This document shows, piece by piece, positions 1 through 8,748 of a DNA stretch of 64,000 nucleotides. Every line of letters begins with the position of its first letter. Position 1 is the first letter of the stretch. The stretch is from positions 136,547-200,546 of the forward strand of contig JAKFVL010000010.1 of assembly GCA_021732215.1 (NCBI GenBank). Direction: 5' to 3'. The notes beneath the pieces were generated by a model that saw only the letters and a list, made by a program, of their open reading frames with translations, was not told the origin of the DNA and made no database searches. A program made the position numbers and the translations under genes. Source of the DNA: Hyphomicrobiales bacterium (GTDB taxonomy: Bacteria > Pseudomonadota > Alphaproteobacteria > Rhizobiales > Xanthobacteraceae).

Positions 1-239
1 TTGCGGACGTACTTCGCCACGTCGTCTTCGCTGGTCACGTCGGCGACGAGGCTGATGGCTTTCGCCTCGGCGGGAAGCGTGGCGACAGCCTTGGCCAGCG
101 CCGCTTCGTTGCGATCGACGGCGACGATCCGGGCGCCGCGCAGCGCCATCAACTGGATCGTTGCGGTGCCGATTTCACCGGCCGCACCGGTGACGACGGC
201 GACCTTGCCATCGAGGCGGATTCCATCCTTGACGTTCAT
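1..239 (-). CDS. SDR family oxidoreductase (N-terminal fragment)
   Basis: Only the first 79 or so codons are inside the window; the gene continues off the left edge. Read on the minus strand from an ATG at 239, the protein begins with a short leader and then the Rossmann signature VVTGAAGEIGTA (TGxxxGxG), followed by a basic segment ending in AVDRN, which is the end of the second strand of the NAD(P)-binding fold, and then a DVT motif typical of classical short-chain dehydrogenases. Substrate cannot be inferred. The gene is divergent from the DUF2155 gene, with 263 bp between the starts. Two more SDR genes lie at 50.4-52.0 kb in this window, but they form a closer pair with each other. Confidence 0.85.
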   Translation of the reverse strand, partial: MNVKDGIRLDGKVAVVTGAAGEIGTATIQLMALRGARIVAVDRNEAALAKAVATLPAEAKAISLVADVTSEDDVAKYVR

Positions 240-502
240 GCGTGTCCTTCCCGAACAACACCGGCATTCTTGTTGGTTTGAGCCGGTTCCAATCCGACTA
301 TCCCATTCCGGAAAACGGGTGGCCAGCACGAGATGCGGAACAGCCGGCATGGCTCGTGTGCGGCGCGCGGGCTTTGCGGGGATTGGCGAGATGTGTCAGA
401 CGCCTGCCGCCCTTTCCTAGCCGCATTCGCCATGTTAACCGGAATCGCCGCCAGCGGCGTAAACTGGCGTGGTTGTTTGATTCGCCGATTGAACCCGCAC
501 AG

Positions 503-1426
503 ATGCATCGAACCGCACTGATTGCCGTCGCCGCAGCAACGTTCGCTGCCATCTCGCTTGCGCCCCCGGCGTCGGCGCAGCTCGGCAATATCTTCGAGCC
601 GCTGTTCCGGCCTCCGGCGGATATTCCCCGAGGCCCCGTCGAGGAAGAGGACGCGGTCCCGGACCTGCCGCGTGGCCGTGTGCTGCCGAGCCGTCCCCAA
701 CAACAGCAGCAGCCCGGCCTGACCGCGCCGCGTCCGGGCGCGGTGCAGAACCAGCCGCTTGCGCCGCCGCCGGGATCGACAGCAGCCCAGCCCGGCCAGG
801 CACAGCCCGGCGTCGCAATCGCGCCGCCGTCCCCGGCTCCTAATGCGGCTGCGCCCAATCCGTTGCCAGGTCTGCCGCCAGGGCAGCGTCAGCCGCGTGC
901 CGCGCCCGGTCAGACGCCGCCGACACCGGCGACCTTGCAGCCCGGCGACGAAGTCGTGACCGAGCCGCCGAACCAGAAGGTCGTCAACAAGCAGGCGGTG
1001 TTTTCGGGGCTGGACAAGATCACCGGACGCATCATCAGCTTCGATGCGGAAATGGGCGAGACCGTTCAGTTCGGTGCGCTGCGCGTGAAGCCGCGCGCCT
1101 GCTATACCCGCCCCGCGACGGAAGCGGCCAACACCGATGCCTTCGTCGAGGTCGAGGAAATCACCCTGCAGGGCGAGGTGAAGCGGATTTTCTCCGGCTG
1201 GATGTTCGCGGCCAGTCCGGGTCTGCATGGCGTCGAGCATTCGATCTACGACATCTGGCTGACCGACTGTAAGGGCGCGCAGCAGACGATCGTCAATGCC
1301 GCGCCGGAGTTGCCGAAGCCGCCGCCGCCGCCACAGGCCCAGAAGCGGCAGCAGCCGCGTCCGCCTCCGCGGCCGGCTCCACAAGCGCAGCCGCAGGTCG
1401 GCAATCCGTTTCCGACCTTCCGATAG
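503..1426 (+). CDS. DUF2155 domain-containing exported protein
   Basis: A 307-residue protein of unknown function. The ATG at 503 was chosen because it opens a clean Sec signal peptide (hydrophobic stretch then PPASAQ cleavage region near residue 26); the open frame extends upstream to 242 but without a signal. Residues about 40-150 are a Pro/Gln/Ala-rich linker of low complexity. The C-terminal half (about 155-275) contains the DUF2155 core, with the characteristic ITGR...FDA motif, a RACY cysteine and the run FSGWMFAASPGLHGVEHSIYDIWL. A second proline-rich tail ends the protein. DUF2155 proteins are conserved in alphaproteobacteria and are probably periplasmic; no activity is established. 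A 404-residue frame on the opposite strand is a shadow. Confidence 0.85.
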   Translation: MHRTALIAVAAATFAAISLAPPASAQLGNIFEPLFRPPADIPRGPVEEEDAVPDLPRGRVLPSRPQQQQQPGLTAPRPGAVQNQPLAPPPGSTAAQPGQAQPGVAIAPPSPAPNAAAPNPLPGLPPGQRQPRAAPGQTPPTPATLQPGDEVVTEPPNQKVVNKQAVFSGLDKITGRIISFDAEMGETVQFGALRVKPRACYTRPATEAANTDAFVEVEEITLQGEVKRIFSGWMFAASPGLHGVEHSIYDIWLTDCKGAQQTIVNAAPELPKPPPPPQAQKRQQPRPPPRPAPQAQPQVGNPFPTFR

Positions 1427-1608
1427 TCTTGGCGATAGTGTTGCCGACAATCTTGCCGCGAACGTGATCGGTCATGCTGTCGGGTTTTGTCAGCAGCATC
1501 TGATTTTCTGTCCCATCGTACCTGCGCCACCGGCCGAGGGCATTGACCGGGTGCGAAATGGCGTGTCGTGATGGACCGCATCAAAACAACAAACTCGGGA
1601 GTCATATC

Positions 1609-2427
1609 ATGGCCGCGACCGCAGCCGAGAAACGCACGCAATTCCGCAAGCTGCACGAAACGGGCTGTTTCGTCATTCCCAATCCGTGGGATGCGGGAAG
1701 CGCGAAGCTGCTTCAGCATCTCGGCTTCAAGGCGCTGGCCTCGACCAGCGCTGGTTTCGCGTGGTCGATCGGCAAGCCGGACAACGGCGTGACCGCGGAT
1801 GACGTGGTCGCGCACCTGAAGGCGCTGTGCGAGGCGAGCGATCTGCCAGTCAACGCCGATTTCGAGGCGGGCTTTTCCGATACGCCCGACGGTGTGGCGA
1901 AAAACTGCGCCGCCGCGGTGCGCGCCGGCGTCGCCGGTCTGTCGATCGAGGACTCCACCGGCAAAAGGGAGGCGCCGTTGTACCCGCGCGAGGTCGCCAT
2001 CGAACGGATGAAGGCCGCGCGCAAGGGCATCGACTCGGAAGACAAGACCACGATCCTTGTCGGGCGTTCCGAGGGCTTCATCGTCGGACGGCCGGATCTG
2101 AAAGAAACCATCGAGCGGCTGGTGGCGTATGCGGAAGCCGGTGCGGACTGCCTCTATGCGCCGGGCATTCGCACCAAGGAGGACATCGCGGCCGTCGTGA
2201 AGGCCGTTGCGCCGAAGCCGGTCAACCTGCTTCTCGGCGCTCCCGGATATTCGGTTGCAGAGATGGCCGAACTGGGCGTGCGCCGGATCAGCGTCGGCGG
2301 TTCGCTGGCGCGCATCGCCTATAGCGGGTTCCTGACCGCGGCGAAGGAAATGGCAGAACATGGCACGTTCGGCGGACTCGCGGGCGGGACGTCCGGAGGC
2401 GAGTTCAACAAGGTCATGAGGGCCTGA
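1609..2427 (+). CDS. Isocitrate lyase/PEP mutase family protein
   Basis: A 272-residue TIM-barrel enzyme of the isocitrate lyase/phosphoenolpyruvate mutase superfamily. Visible family features are the N-terminal NPWDAGSA substrate-binding segment, the STSAGFAWS strand, the metal-binding NADFEAGF segment, a SIEDSTG motif, and a late GVRRISVGGSLAR. The canonical catalytic KKCGH loop of isocitrate lyase is absent, so it is not ICL itself; carboxyphosphonoenolpyruvate mutase-like or oxaloacetate hydrolase-like activity is possible but not decidable here. Start chosen at ATG 1609, eight bases after a GGGAG ribosome site, rather than an in-frame ATG at 1543. It stands alone between DUF2155 and a palindromic repeat. 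Confidence 0.85.
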   Translation: MAATAAEKRTQFRKLHETGCFVIPNPWDAGSAKLLQHLGFKALASTSAGFAWSIGKPDNGVTADDVVAHLKALCEASDLPVNADFEAGFSDTPDGVAKNCAAAVRAGVAGLSIEDSTGKREAPLYPREVAIERMKAARKGIDSEDKTTILVGRSEGFIVGRPDLKETIERLVAYAEAGADCLYAPGIRTKEDIAAVVKAVAPKPVNLLLGAPGYSVAEMAELGVRRISVGGSLARIAYSGFLTAAKEMAEHGTFGGLAGGTSGGEFNKVMRA

Positions 2428-2437
2428 TCAGACGAAC

Positions 2438-2538
2438 TAAAGCGCGATGAGATTGGGATGAATCGTCATCGCGCTTTAGGTTGTTGTTTGAGCATGATCT
2501 TTTCGGAAAACCGCTGCACACTTTTCCGGATCATGCTC
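2438..2538. repeat. Composite intergenic palindromic repeat (two hairpins)
   Basis: Two inverted repeats sit back to back. The first is a perfect 13-bp stem (2438-2450 with 2466-2478). The second has arms GAGCATGATC (2490-2499) and GATCATGCTC (2529-2538), with a further inner pair built on TTTTCGGAAAA/TTTTCCGGA. The second hairpin is the same family as the elements at 24072 and 43929. Its right arm ends on the first base of the aat stop codon, so it may double as an aat or lyase transcription terminator. I recognise this composite as a dispersed repeat common in Bradyrhizobium-type genomes (recollection, not searched). Confidence 0.8.
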
Positions 2539-3209
2539 TAGCGCCGCAGGACGGCCAGCACCTCCGCGCCACTGAGGGGACGATCGGTGGGCAGGGCGCC
2601 GAAATTGCCGTGGCCCTGAACCGCCGCATCCAGCATGCGCCGATAACGTTGCCTCGGCACTTCGACTGCGCCGAATGTCAGCAGGTGATCGGTGACGTAT
2701 TGGGTGTCGAGCAGGATATAGCCACCCGCGACCAGCCGTGCCACGAGGTGCACCAGCGCCACCTTCGAGGCATCGCGGGCCCGGTGAAACATGCTTTCGC
2801 CAAAAAACGCGCCACCGAGACTGACGCCGTAAAGCCCGCCAGCGAGATCGCCATCGTGCCAGACCTCGACGCTGTGGGCATGACCCATCTGATGCAACGC
2901 TCCATACAGCTCGCGGATTCTGCGATTGATCCAGGTGTCCTCGCGGTCCGGGGCAGGAGCCGCGCATTCCGAGACGATCCTGTTGAAGGCGGTATCCACG
3001 GTGACCGTAAAGCGGTCGCCCCGCACGGTTCGCGCCAGCCGCGATGCGAGACGAAAGCCATCGAGCGGGATGACGCCGCGAAACTCCGGCTCGACCCAGA
3101 ACAGCGACGGATCGTCGGCGCTCTCCGACATCGGGAAGATGCCGCACGCATAGGCGCGCAGCAGAACCTCTGGCGTGATCTCGCTGGATGCCTGGTCGCG
3201 CGAACTCAT
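2538..3209 (-). CDS. aat: Leucyl/phenylalanyl-tRNA--protein transferase
   Basis: A 223-residue cytoplasmic enzyme of the N-degron pathway: it transfers Leu or Phe from aminoacyl-tRNA to proteins with N-terminal Arg or Lys, marking them for ClpS/ClpAP. Family hallmarks are present: [14 protein letters not shown] near residues 16-29, FWVEPEFRG with the RGVIPLD segment, [13 protein letters not shown], the WINRRI segment, [24 protein letters not shown], the [10 protein letters not shown] motif, and the C-terminal [16 protein letters not shown]. Length is normal. It starts at ATG 3209 and stands alone on the minus strand; the stop abuts a palindromic repeat. Confidence 0.97.
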   Translation of the reverse strand: MSSRDQASSEITPEVLLRAYACGIFPMSESADDPSLFWVEPEFRGVIPLDGFRLASRLARTVRGDRFTVTVDTAFNRIVSECAAPAPDREDTWINRRIRELYGALHQMGHAHSVEVWHDGDLAGGLYGVSLGGAFFGESMFHRARDASKVALVHLVARLVAGGYILLDTQYVTDHLLTFGAVEVPRQRYRRMLDAAVQGHGNFGALPTDRPLSGAEVLAVLRR

Positions 3210-3264
3210 CCGTTGATTGTAACAGCCCGGTGGATGGTGCGCGACCCCGTCAGGATCGGCAGTC

Positions 3265-3618
3265 CTAACGGATCGGCCCCTTGAACACGAAGAAGGCGCC
3301 GAGCGCGATCAGGATGAATCCGATCAGGTGATTGAGCGTAAATTTTTCGCCGAGATACGTCACCGAAAACACGGCGAAAACGGAGAGGGTGATGACTTCC
3401 TGCATCGCCTTGAGTTCAGCGCCGGAATAGATCGCGCTGCCGTAGCGGTTGGCCGGGACGGCAAGGCAATATTCGATCAGCGCGATCCCCCAGCTCGCGA
3501 AAATCACGATCCAGAGCGGCTGCTCCTTGAATTTGAGATGACCGTACCAGGCGAACGTCATGAAGACGTTCGACATCAGCAGGAGAACGACGGGAAGCAG
3601 CGGTGCGGGAATGGACAT
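3265..3618 (-). CDS. DUF486 family (DMT-like) membrane protein
   Basis: A 117-residue hydrophobic protein with four predicted membrane segments, at about residues 5-22, 33-52, 68-85 and 92-112. The sequence fits DUF486: [19 protein letters not shown] near the N terminus, the central [17 protein letters not shown] motif, and the closing [15 protein letters not shown]486 proteins resemble small half-size drug/metabolite transporters (EmrE-like), but no substrate is known. It starts at ATG 3618 and lies 27 bp downstream of the phosphorelay kinase stop on the same strand, so it could be read through from that operon. Confidence 0.88.
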   Translation of the reverse strand: MSIPAPLLPVVLLLMSNVFMTFAWYGHLKFKEQPLWIVIFASWGIALIEYCLAVPANRYGSAIYSGAELKAMQEVITLSVFAVFSVTYLGEKFTLNHLIGFILIALGAFFVFKGPIR

Positions 3619-3645
3619 CGAGGGCTTTCGATATCCGAGCAGACG

Positions 3646-4734
3646 TCAGCCGGCGTTCGCCGCCTGTCTGATCTCGGGCGTGGCGGTGAGCGGAAACTGA
3701 ATCACGATACGTGTGCCCTTGTGGACGGGATCGCGTTCCAGCGAGGCCTCGAGCTTGGTCGCCATTGCGCTGATGATGCGCTGCCCGAGGCCGGTCGAAC
3801 GCGGGTCGGCTTTCACGTCGAGCCCGACGCCGTTGTCGGTGACGCTCAATTGGACGTCGTTATCGCAGACCGCAAGTTCGATATGGATCGGACCGGAGCG
3901 TCCGGGATAGGCATATTTCACCGCATTCATCACAAGTTCGTTGATCATCATGCCGATAGCCACGGCGCGATCGGGATCGATTTCGACCGTCGCGGCCTTC
4001 AGAGTCAGTTGCGACATGCGGTTGCCTTCGGTCGAGCGGCGCAGGTCTTCCGTCAGCGCTTCGAGATACTGATTGAGCATCACGGTCTTGAGGTTGTGCG
4101 AGGTATAGAGACGCCGATGCACCTGCGATACGGCCGTGACGCGGCCCATCGCGTTGGTGAGCGCGGCCTTCACATCCTCGTCCTGGCTTGAACTTGCCTG
4201 AAGATTGAGGAGAGAGGCGATGATCTGCAGACTGTTGCCGACGCGATGATTGACTTCGCGCAGCAGCATCTCGCGCTCCTGCGCCAGCGCCTCGAAGCGG
4301 TCGCGGGCCGCGCGAATTTCGGCCTCCGCTTCGTCGCGTGCCAACAGCATGCGCGAACGATCCAGCGCCCCGGTCACTGCGACGTGAAGCAGCGTCACGA
4401 AATGGCCTTGCGTATCCTTGACCAGATAGTCCGATGCTCCGGCTTTCAGGGCCGTCACGGCGATCCTGCTGTCCTGCGAGGCGGTCACGAACACCACCGG
4501 TGGCGCGTTGGCAATCGCCTGAATCCGCTCCAGCGTCTCCAGTCCATCGAGGCCCGGCATGTGCTGGTCGAGAGCGACCACATCGATGCCGCCCTGTTCG
4601 ATCCGGGCAATTCCAGCCCGGCCGTCGGCCGCATGCTCGAAGACGAACCCGTGCTTTTTCAGCCCCCGCTGCACCAGCCGGGCCAGGGCCGCGTCGTCGT
4701 CGATATAAAGCAGGGTGGGCGCTGTCGCGGTCAT
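3646..4734 (-). CDS. Response receiver / HisKA_2 sensor histidine kinase
   Basis: A 362-residue cytoplasmic protein. Residues 5-120 are a receiver domain with acidic pocket DDD 12-14, phosphoacceptor Asp56 (VVALDQHMPG), Thr84 and Lys106. A short coiled-coil linker follows (about 125-155). Residues 156-235 are a HisKA_2-type dimerisation domain with His163 in REVNHRVGNSLQII. The ATPase domain carries the N box NELVMNAVKYA and G boxes DNGVGL and STGLGQR. This architecture, phosphoreceiver feeding a HisKA_2 kinase, is used for relayed stress and light signals in alphaproteobacteria. It is the last gene of a three-gene set and its ATG overlaps the preceding stop by 4 bp, implying translational coupling. 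Confidence 0.92.
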   Translation of the reverse strand: MTATAPTLLYIDDDAALARLVQRGLKKHGFVFEHAADGRAGIARIEQGGIDVVALDQHMPGLDGLETLERIQAIANAPPVVFVTASQDSRIAVTALKAGASDYLVKDTQGHFVTLLHVAVTGALDRSRMLLARDEAEAEIRAARDRFEALAQEREMLLREVNHRVGNSLQIIASLLNLQASSSQDEDVKAALTNAMGRVTAVSQVHRRLYTSHNLKTVMLNQYLEALTEDLRRSTEGNRMSQLTLKAATVEIDPDRAVAIGMMINELVMNAVKYAYPGRSGPIHIELAVCDNDVQLSVTDNGVGLDVKADPRSTGLGQRIISAMATKLEASLERDPVHKGTRIVIQFPLTATPEIRQAANAG

Positions 4735-5171
4735 GATTGTGTCGGCGGCACCTGGATCACGGAAAAGAACAGGCCAAGCTGGCGGATGGCGTTGGCGAAA
4801 CTTTCGTAATTTACCGGCTTGGTGATGTAGACGTTACACCCGAGATCATAGCAACGCTTGATTTCCTGTGCGTCCTCGGTGGTGGTCAGGACCACGACCG
4901 GCGCGCATTTCAGCTTGGCGTCTTCCTTGACGCGCTTGAGGATGTCGATCCCGGTCATGTCCGGCAGATTGAGGTCGAGCAGAATGAGGAGCGCCTCGCC
5001 CTCCTGCGAGCCGCCGCCATTGGGTTTGTCGAACAGGAATTTGACCGCATCGGTGCCGTTCGAAAACGGCACGATGTCGTTATTGACGCCGGCCCTGCGG
5101 ATATTGCGCTCGATCAGGCGCGCGTGACCTTCGTCGTCTTCGATCATGATAATTTTAACGGGAACGCTCAC
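4731..5171 (-). CDS. Single-domain response regulator (Rcp1-like receiver)
   Basis: A 146-residue stand-alone receiver domain without output domain. It has the acidic pair EDD at 11-13, phosphoacceptor Asp66 in LLDLNLPDMTG, the TTT motif before the fourth helix and the KP dipeptide of the fifth strand (YITKPVN). The 12-residue insertion around residues 48-60 before the Asp strand and the overall pattern match Rcp1-type regulators that accept phosphate from phytochrome-like kinases. The start is GTG and overlaps the upstream kinase stop (GTGA); the stop overlaps the start of the downstream kinase gene. It most likely carries phosphate between the two flanking kinases; direction of flow is inference. 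Confidence 0.92.
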   Translation of the reverse strand: MSVPVKIIMIEDDEGHARLIERNIRRAGVNNDIVPFSNGTDAVKFLFDKPNGGGSQEGEALLILLDLNLPDMTGIDILKRVKEDAKLKCAPVVVLTTTEDAQEIKRCYDLGCNVYITKPVNYESFANAIRQLGLFFSVIQVPPTQS

Positions 5172-6697
5172 GCGGCTTGTCCTTTTGTTGCGATAGTCCA
5201 GTCTAGAGGAAGGGTCACCATGAAAGTGCTGCCCTGATCAAGTTCAGATGTTACGCCAATGGTGCCGCCCAGTCGCCGCACAAGTGCACGGACATGCGCA
5301 AGTCCGATGCCTTGACCGGGCTTTTCCTGAGTGCCGGCGCGGCGAAACAGGTCGAAGATGCGCTGATGATCCTTCGGATCGATGCCGCGGCCATTGTCGA
5401 TCACCTCGATCACAACGAATCCGGGTTTGCGGCGTCCGCGAATGAGAATGTCGCCGTCCGTGCCGCTCTTGAGATACTTCAGCGCGTTGTCGATCAGATT
5501 CGAGAAGATCTGCTCGATCGCCAGCCTGTCGCTGGTGATGTCGGGGAGCGCCTCGATCCTGATCGTGGCGTTGGCTTCCGCCGCCTGGTGCGCGACGCTG
5601 CTAACGATGCCTTGCAGAAGTTCGTTCAGGTCGATGTGAACGGGCCGGAATTCACGGCGGCCCTCGCGTGTCAGGTTGAGGATCGCGCTGATCAACCGGT
5701 CCATCCGGCCGATCGATGACTTTATGAAGCCGAGAGCTTCGGTGAATTCGTCCGAGAGCTTCTTGTCCTCACCTTCGAGAGCGGGCTCTTCGTTGACCGG
5801 CTCGATCTGCCGTTCGCCATCGCTCGCAATTGCAGTTTTGCTGGCGATGCGCCGGAAAATATCGCCGCGCAACTCTTCCAGCTCGCTGGTGAATCCCATG
5901 ATATTGACCAGCGGCGAGCGCAGATCGTGGCTGACGATATAGGCGAAGCGCTGGATTTCGTCGTTGGCTTCGCGCAGGTCCGCCGTCCGCTCATCCACGG
6001 TGATTTCGAGATTGGCGTTGTTCTCAAGTAGTTTGCGCTCGGCCACGTCACGCGCCCGGGATGCGCGCCGGACCTGCATCAGCGAGAAGCCTGCCAGCGC
6101 GATCACGATTCCCGAGCCGGTCGTCGTGACGATCGCCACCATTTGCTGGCTCCGATCGGCTGACGTATTGCGCAACGCGAACAGCCGCGCTTCCTCGGCG
6201 CGCATCGACCCGGAAATTTTGCCGATCGCTTCCACGGCGTTACTGGCGCGGCCGTTGCGCAGGATGTCGATACTGGTGGCGACGTCGTTGTTCTTGATGC
6301 GCGCAATTCCCTGACCGAACTCAGCCAGCCGCATCTCGACCGCCTTGCGCAGTTCGGCCGCGCTGGCGACCTGTGTCGGGTTATCCGCTGTCAGTCTGGC
6401 CAGCTTGTCCATAGCCGGCAGGATATTCTTAGCAGCAACCTCGTATTCCTGCAGGAATTGAGGCCCTGATGACAGAAGATAGGCCCGTGTGGCGCTTTCG
6501 GCGCGGCGAATTTCGAGCAGAAGCGTCGAAATCTGGTTTTCGACCTCGATGGTGTGGATAACGGCTTCGGAATCGTCTCGCGCCTGTACAACGAAATACA
6601 GCGAGGCCGCGCTGATGGCGATCAGCACGGCAACCCCGAGCGACAGAATGATGATTTGCGACGAGCCGAGCCGCCGCAACGCGAGTGCGCCCACCAA
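5168..6697 (-). CDS. CHASE3-domain membrane sensor histidine kinase
   Basis: A 509-residue sensor kinase. Two membrane helices (about 16-36 and 188-208) bracket a periplasmic CHASE3-type helical domain whose EIRRAESATRAYLLS segment is diagnostic. A coiled coil (about 215-250) leads to the DHp helix with His257 in YIVSHDLRSPL. Between the two DHp helices there is an acidic insertion of roughly 30-40 residues (about 275-320) that is longer than usual. The ATPase domain shows N box NLIDNALKY, G1 DNGRGI, F box and G2 GQGIGL. It is the first gene of the phosphorelay operon. No ATG precedes the first helix; the start is TTG 6697 or GTG 6694. Confidence 0.9.
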   Translation of the reverse strand: MVGALALRRLGSSQIIILSLGVAVLIAISAASLYFVVQARDDSEAVIHTIEVENQISTLLLEIRRAESATRAYLLSSGPQFLQEYEVAAKNILPAMDKLARLTADNPTQVASAAELRKAVEMRLAEFGQGIARIKNNDVATSIDILRNGRASNAVEAIGKISGSMRAEEARLFALRNTSADRSQQMVAIVTTTGSGIVIALAGFSLMQVRRASRARDVAERKLLENNANLEITVDERTADLREANDEIQRFAYIVSHDLRSPLVNIMGFTSELEELRGDIFRRIASKTAIASDGERQIEPVNEEPALEGEDKKLSDEFTEALGFIKSSIGRMDRLISAILNLTREGRREFRPVHIDLNELLQGIVSSVAHQAAEANATIRIEALPDITSDRLAIEQIFSNLIDNALKYLKSGTDGDILIRGRRKPGFVVIEVIDNGRGIDPKDHQRIFDLFRRAGTQEKPGQGIGLAHVRALVRRLGGTIGVTSELDQGSTFMVTLPLDWTIATKGQAA

Positions 6698-6770
6698 GTG
6701 CTATCAGTCTCCGAAATATCTTTGACGGCGTACAGAGATAAACGCCCACGCATAATCCATGGACAACGCA

Positions 6771-6795
6771 AACACGCCGCGCGCGCAAAAGTTCC
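6771..6795 (-). promoter_or_regulatory. Weak candidate EcfG-type promoter of the phosphorelay operon
   Basis: On the minus strand GGAAC (6795-6791) is followed after 16 bases by TGTT. The alphaproteobacterial general-stress sigma factor EcfG recognises GGAAC-N16/17-CGTT, so the upstream box is perfect and the downstream box has one mismatch. It lies about 75 bp upstream of the kinase start. Kinases of the HisKA_2/HWE type are often part of the general stress circuit, which makes the location reasonable, but a match this short can arise by chance. Confidence 0.3.
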
Positions 6796-6819
6796 TTTGC
6801 CGGAACCAAAAACCAGACA

Positions 6820-8172
6820 TTATTTTGCCGGTTCGCTGGCTGCCAGATACTGCTCCAGCCAGTGGATATGATAGTCGCCGTCAATGATTCCGGGCTCGCG
6901 TACCAGATTCCGGAACAGCGGCAGGGTGGTCTCGATGCCATCGACCACCATTTCGTCGAGCGCGCGGCGCAGCCGCATCAGACATTCTCCGCGTGTCTTG
7001 CCGTGGACGATCAGTTTACCCACCAGCGAGTCGTAATAGGGCGGAATGACGTAGCCCTGATAGACAGCGGAATCGATCCGCACGCCGAGCCCGCCGGGCG
7101 GGTGGTATTGCGTGATCTTGCCCGGCGAGGGCCGGAAAGTGACGGGGTTTTCGGCGTTGACGCGGCATTCGATGGCGTGGCCGCTGATCGTGATTTCGTC
7201 CTGGCGGCACGGCAGATCGCCACCGGCGGCGACGCGGATCTGTTCGAGCACGAGATCGATGCCGGTGATCATCTCGGTCACCGGATGCTCGACCTGGATG
7301 CGGGTGTTCATTTCGATGAAATAGAATTCGTTGTCCTCGTAGAGAAATTCGACCGTGCCGGCGCCGAGATATTTCATTTCCTGCATGGCGCGGGCGCAGG
7401 TGCCGCCGATCTTCGCGCGCGCCGCCGCATCGAGCACGGGCGAGGGGCCTTCTTCCCAGACCTTTTGATGACGCCGCTGCAGCGAGCAATCGCGCTCGCC
7501 GAGATGGATCGCGCCGCCGCGCCCGTCACCCAGCACCTGAATCTCGATGTGCCGCGGCCTGGAGAGATACTTCTCCATATACACCGACGCATCACCGAAC
7601 GCCGATTTGGCTTCCGAGCCCGCGGTCTGGATCGCGGTGATGAGATCGGCCTCGGTCTGCGCGACTTTCATGCCGCGTCCGCCGCCGCCGGCCGCAGCCT
7701 TGATCAGGACGGGAAACCCGATCTCGCGGGCGATCGCCATCGCGTCATCTTCCGGGCCGACGCCGCCATCGGAGCCCGGCACGACGGGAATCCCGAGTTT
7801 TTTCGCGGTGCGCTTGGCCTCGATCTTGTCGCCCATCAGGCGGATATGTTCGGACTTCGGACCGATGAACCGGAGATTGTGCTCTTCGAGAATTTCGGCG
7901 AAGCGCGCGTTTTCTGACAGGAAGCCGTAACCCGGATGCACCGCGTCGGCGCCGGTGATTTCGCAGGCGGCGAGCAATGCGGGGATGTTGAGATAACTGT
8001 CCTTCGACGGCGGCGGGCCGATGCAGACGCTCTCATCCGCGAGGCGTACATGCATCGCGTCGGCGTCGGCGGTGGAGTGCACCGCGACGGTGGAGATGCC
8101 GAGTTCCTTGCATGCGCGCAGGATGCGCAGTGCGATCTCGCCGCGATTGGCTATGAGAATTTTATCGAACAT
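6820..8172 (-). CDS. accC: Biotin carboxylase subunit of acetyl-CoA carboxylase
   Basis: A 450-residue enzyme that carboxylates the biotin on AccB using ATP and bicarbonate, the first step of fatty-acid synthesis. The biotin carboxylase fold is evident: N-terminal [28 protein letters not shown], the glycine-rich ATP loop [11 protein letters not shown], the [11 protein letters not shown] motif, the catalytic [17 protein letters not shown] segment and a C-terminal [11 protein letters not shown]. Length matches E. coli AccC (449). It is the last gene of aroQ-accB-accC, 27 bp downstream of accB. Confidence 0.98.
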   Translation of the reverse strand: MFDKILIANRGEIALRILRACKELGISTVAVHSTADADAMHVRLADESVCIGPPPSKDSYLNIPALLAACEITGADAVHPGYGFLSENARFAEILEEHNLRFIGPKSEHIRLMGDKIEAKRTAKKLGIPVVPGSDGGVGPEDDAMAIAREIGFPVLIKAAAGGGGRGMKVAQTEADLITAIQTAGSEAKSAFGDASVYMEKYLSRPRHIEIQVLGDGRGGAIHLGERDCSLQRRHQKVWEEGPSPVLDAAARAKIGGTCARAMQEMKYLGAGTVEFLYEDNEFYFIEMNTRIQVEHPVTEMITGIDLVLEQIRVAAGGDLPCRQDEITISGHAIECRVNAENPVTFRPSPGKITQYHPPGGLGVRIDSAVYQGYVIPPYYDSLVGKLIVHGKTRGECLMRLRRALDEMVVDGIETTLPLFRNLVREPGIIDGDYHIHWLEQYLAASEPAK

Positions 8173-8199
8173 CGAACGCCTTGCGGCTCACCGTTCTGT

Positions 8200-8697
8200 T
8201 TACTCGATCACGACGAGCGGCTCGCCGAATTCGACCGGCTGGCCGTCCTCGACGAGAATCTGCGTCACGGTGCCGGTGCGCGGCGAGGGGATCTGGTTCA
8301 TCGTTTTCATGGCTTCGATGATCAGCAACGTATCGCCCGCCTTCACCTTGCTCCCGACGTCGATGAACGGTTTGGCGCCCGGTTCAGCCGCCATGTAGGC
8401 GGTGCCGACCATTGGCGACGGCACGGTGCCGGCGTGTCTGCCGCCTTCGGCGGAAGCAGCGGCAGCCACGGGCGCAGCTGTAGCACTCAGAACCTGCGTT
8501 GCCGGCATCGCGGCAATCGAAATGTTGCGCGCAACGCGCACGCGCAGGCCGGCGCGCTCGATTTCGATTTCCGACAGGTTGGTCTCGTCGAGAAGGGCCG
8601 CGAGTTCGCGAACCAGTTCGCGCTCGTTTGGCATCTTCGATGCGTCCTGCGCCTTCTCGGCGGAGGCGGACGGCTTGTCTTGCGGCTGACGTGCCAT
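8200..8697 (-). CDS. accB: Biotin carboxyl carrier protein of acetyl-CoA carboxylase
   Basis: A 165-residue carrier. The N-terminal part (about 22-60) contains the conserved helix [24 protein letters not shown] and the strand LRVRVAR. A flexible Ala/Pro-rich linker (about 65-95) leads to the biotinyl domain, in which Lys of the EAMKTMN motif is the biotinylation site and [14 protein letters not shown] is the typical thumb-like segment. It carries carboxyl-biotin between AccC and the AccA/AccD transferase. Start ATG 8697. Cotranscription with aroQ upstream and accC downstream is expected from spacing and is the standard arrangement. Confidence 0.98.
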   Translation of the reverse strand: MARQPQDKPSASAEKAQDASKMPNERELVRELAALLDETNLSEIEIERAGLRVRVARNISIAAMPATQVLSATAAPVAAAASAEGGRHAGTVPSPMVGTAYMAAEPGAKPFIDVGSKVKAGDTLLIIEAMKTMNQIPSPRTGTVTQILVEDGQPVEFGEPLVVIE

Positions 8698-8748
8698 GGA
8701 TCGATCCGGAGCTTTCTGCTTATGCGTCTTGGATAGTGATGACGAGCC

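Noticed and set aside
1246-2361. 371-residue minus-strand frame over the lyase gene and the DUF2155 end
   Set aside because: It crosses a real gene boundary, is rich in Arg/His and has no family features; the plus-strand genes explain the sequence.
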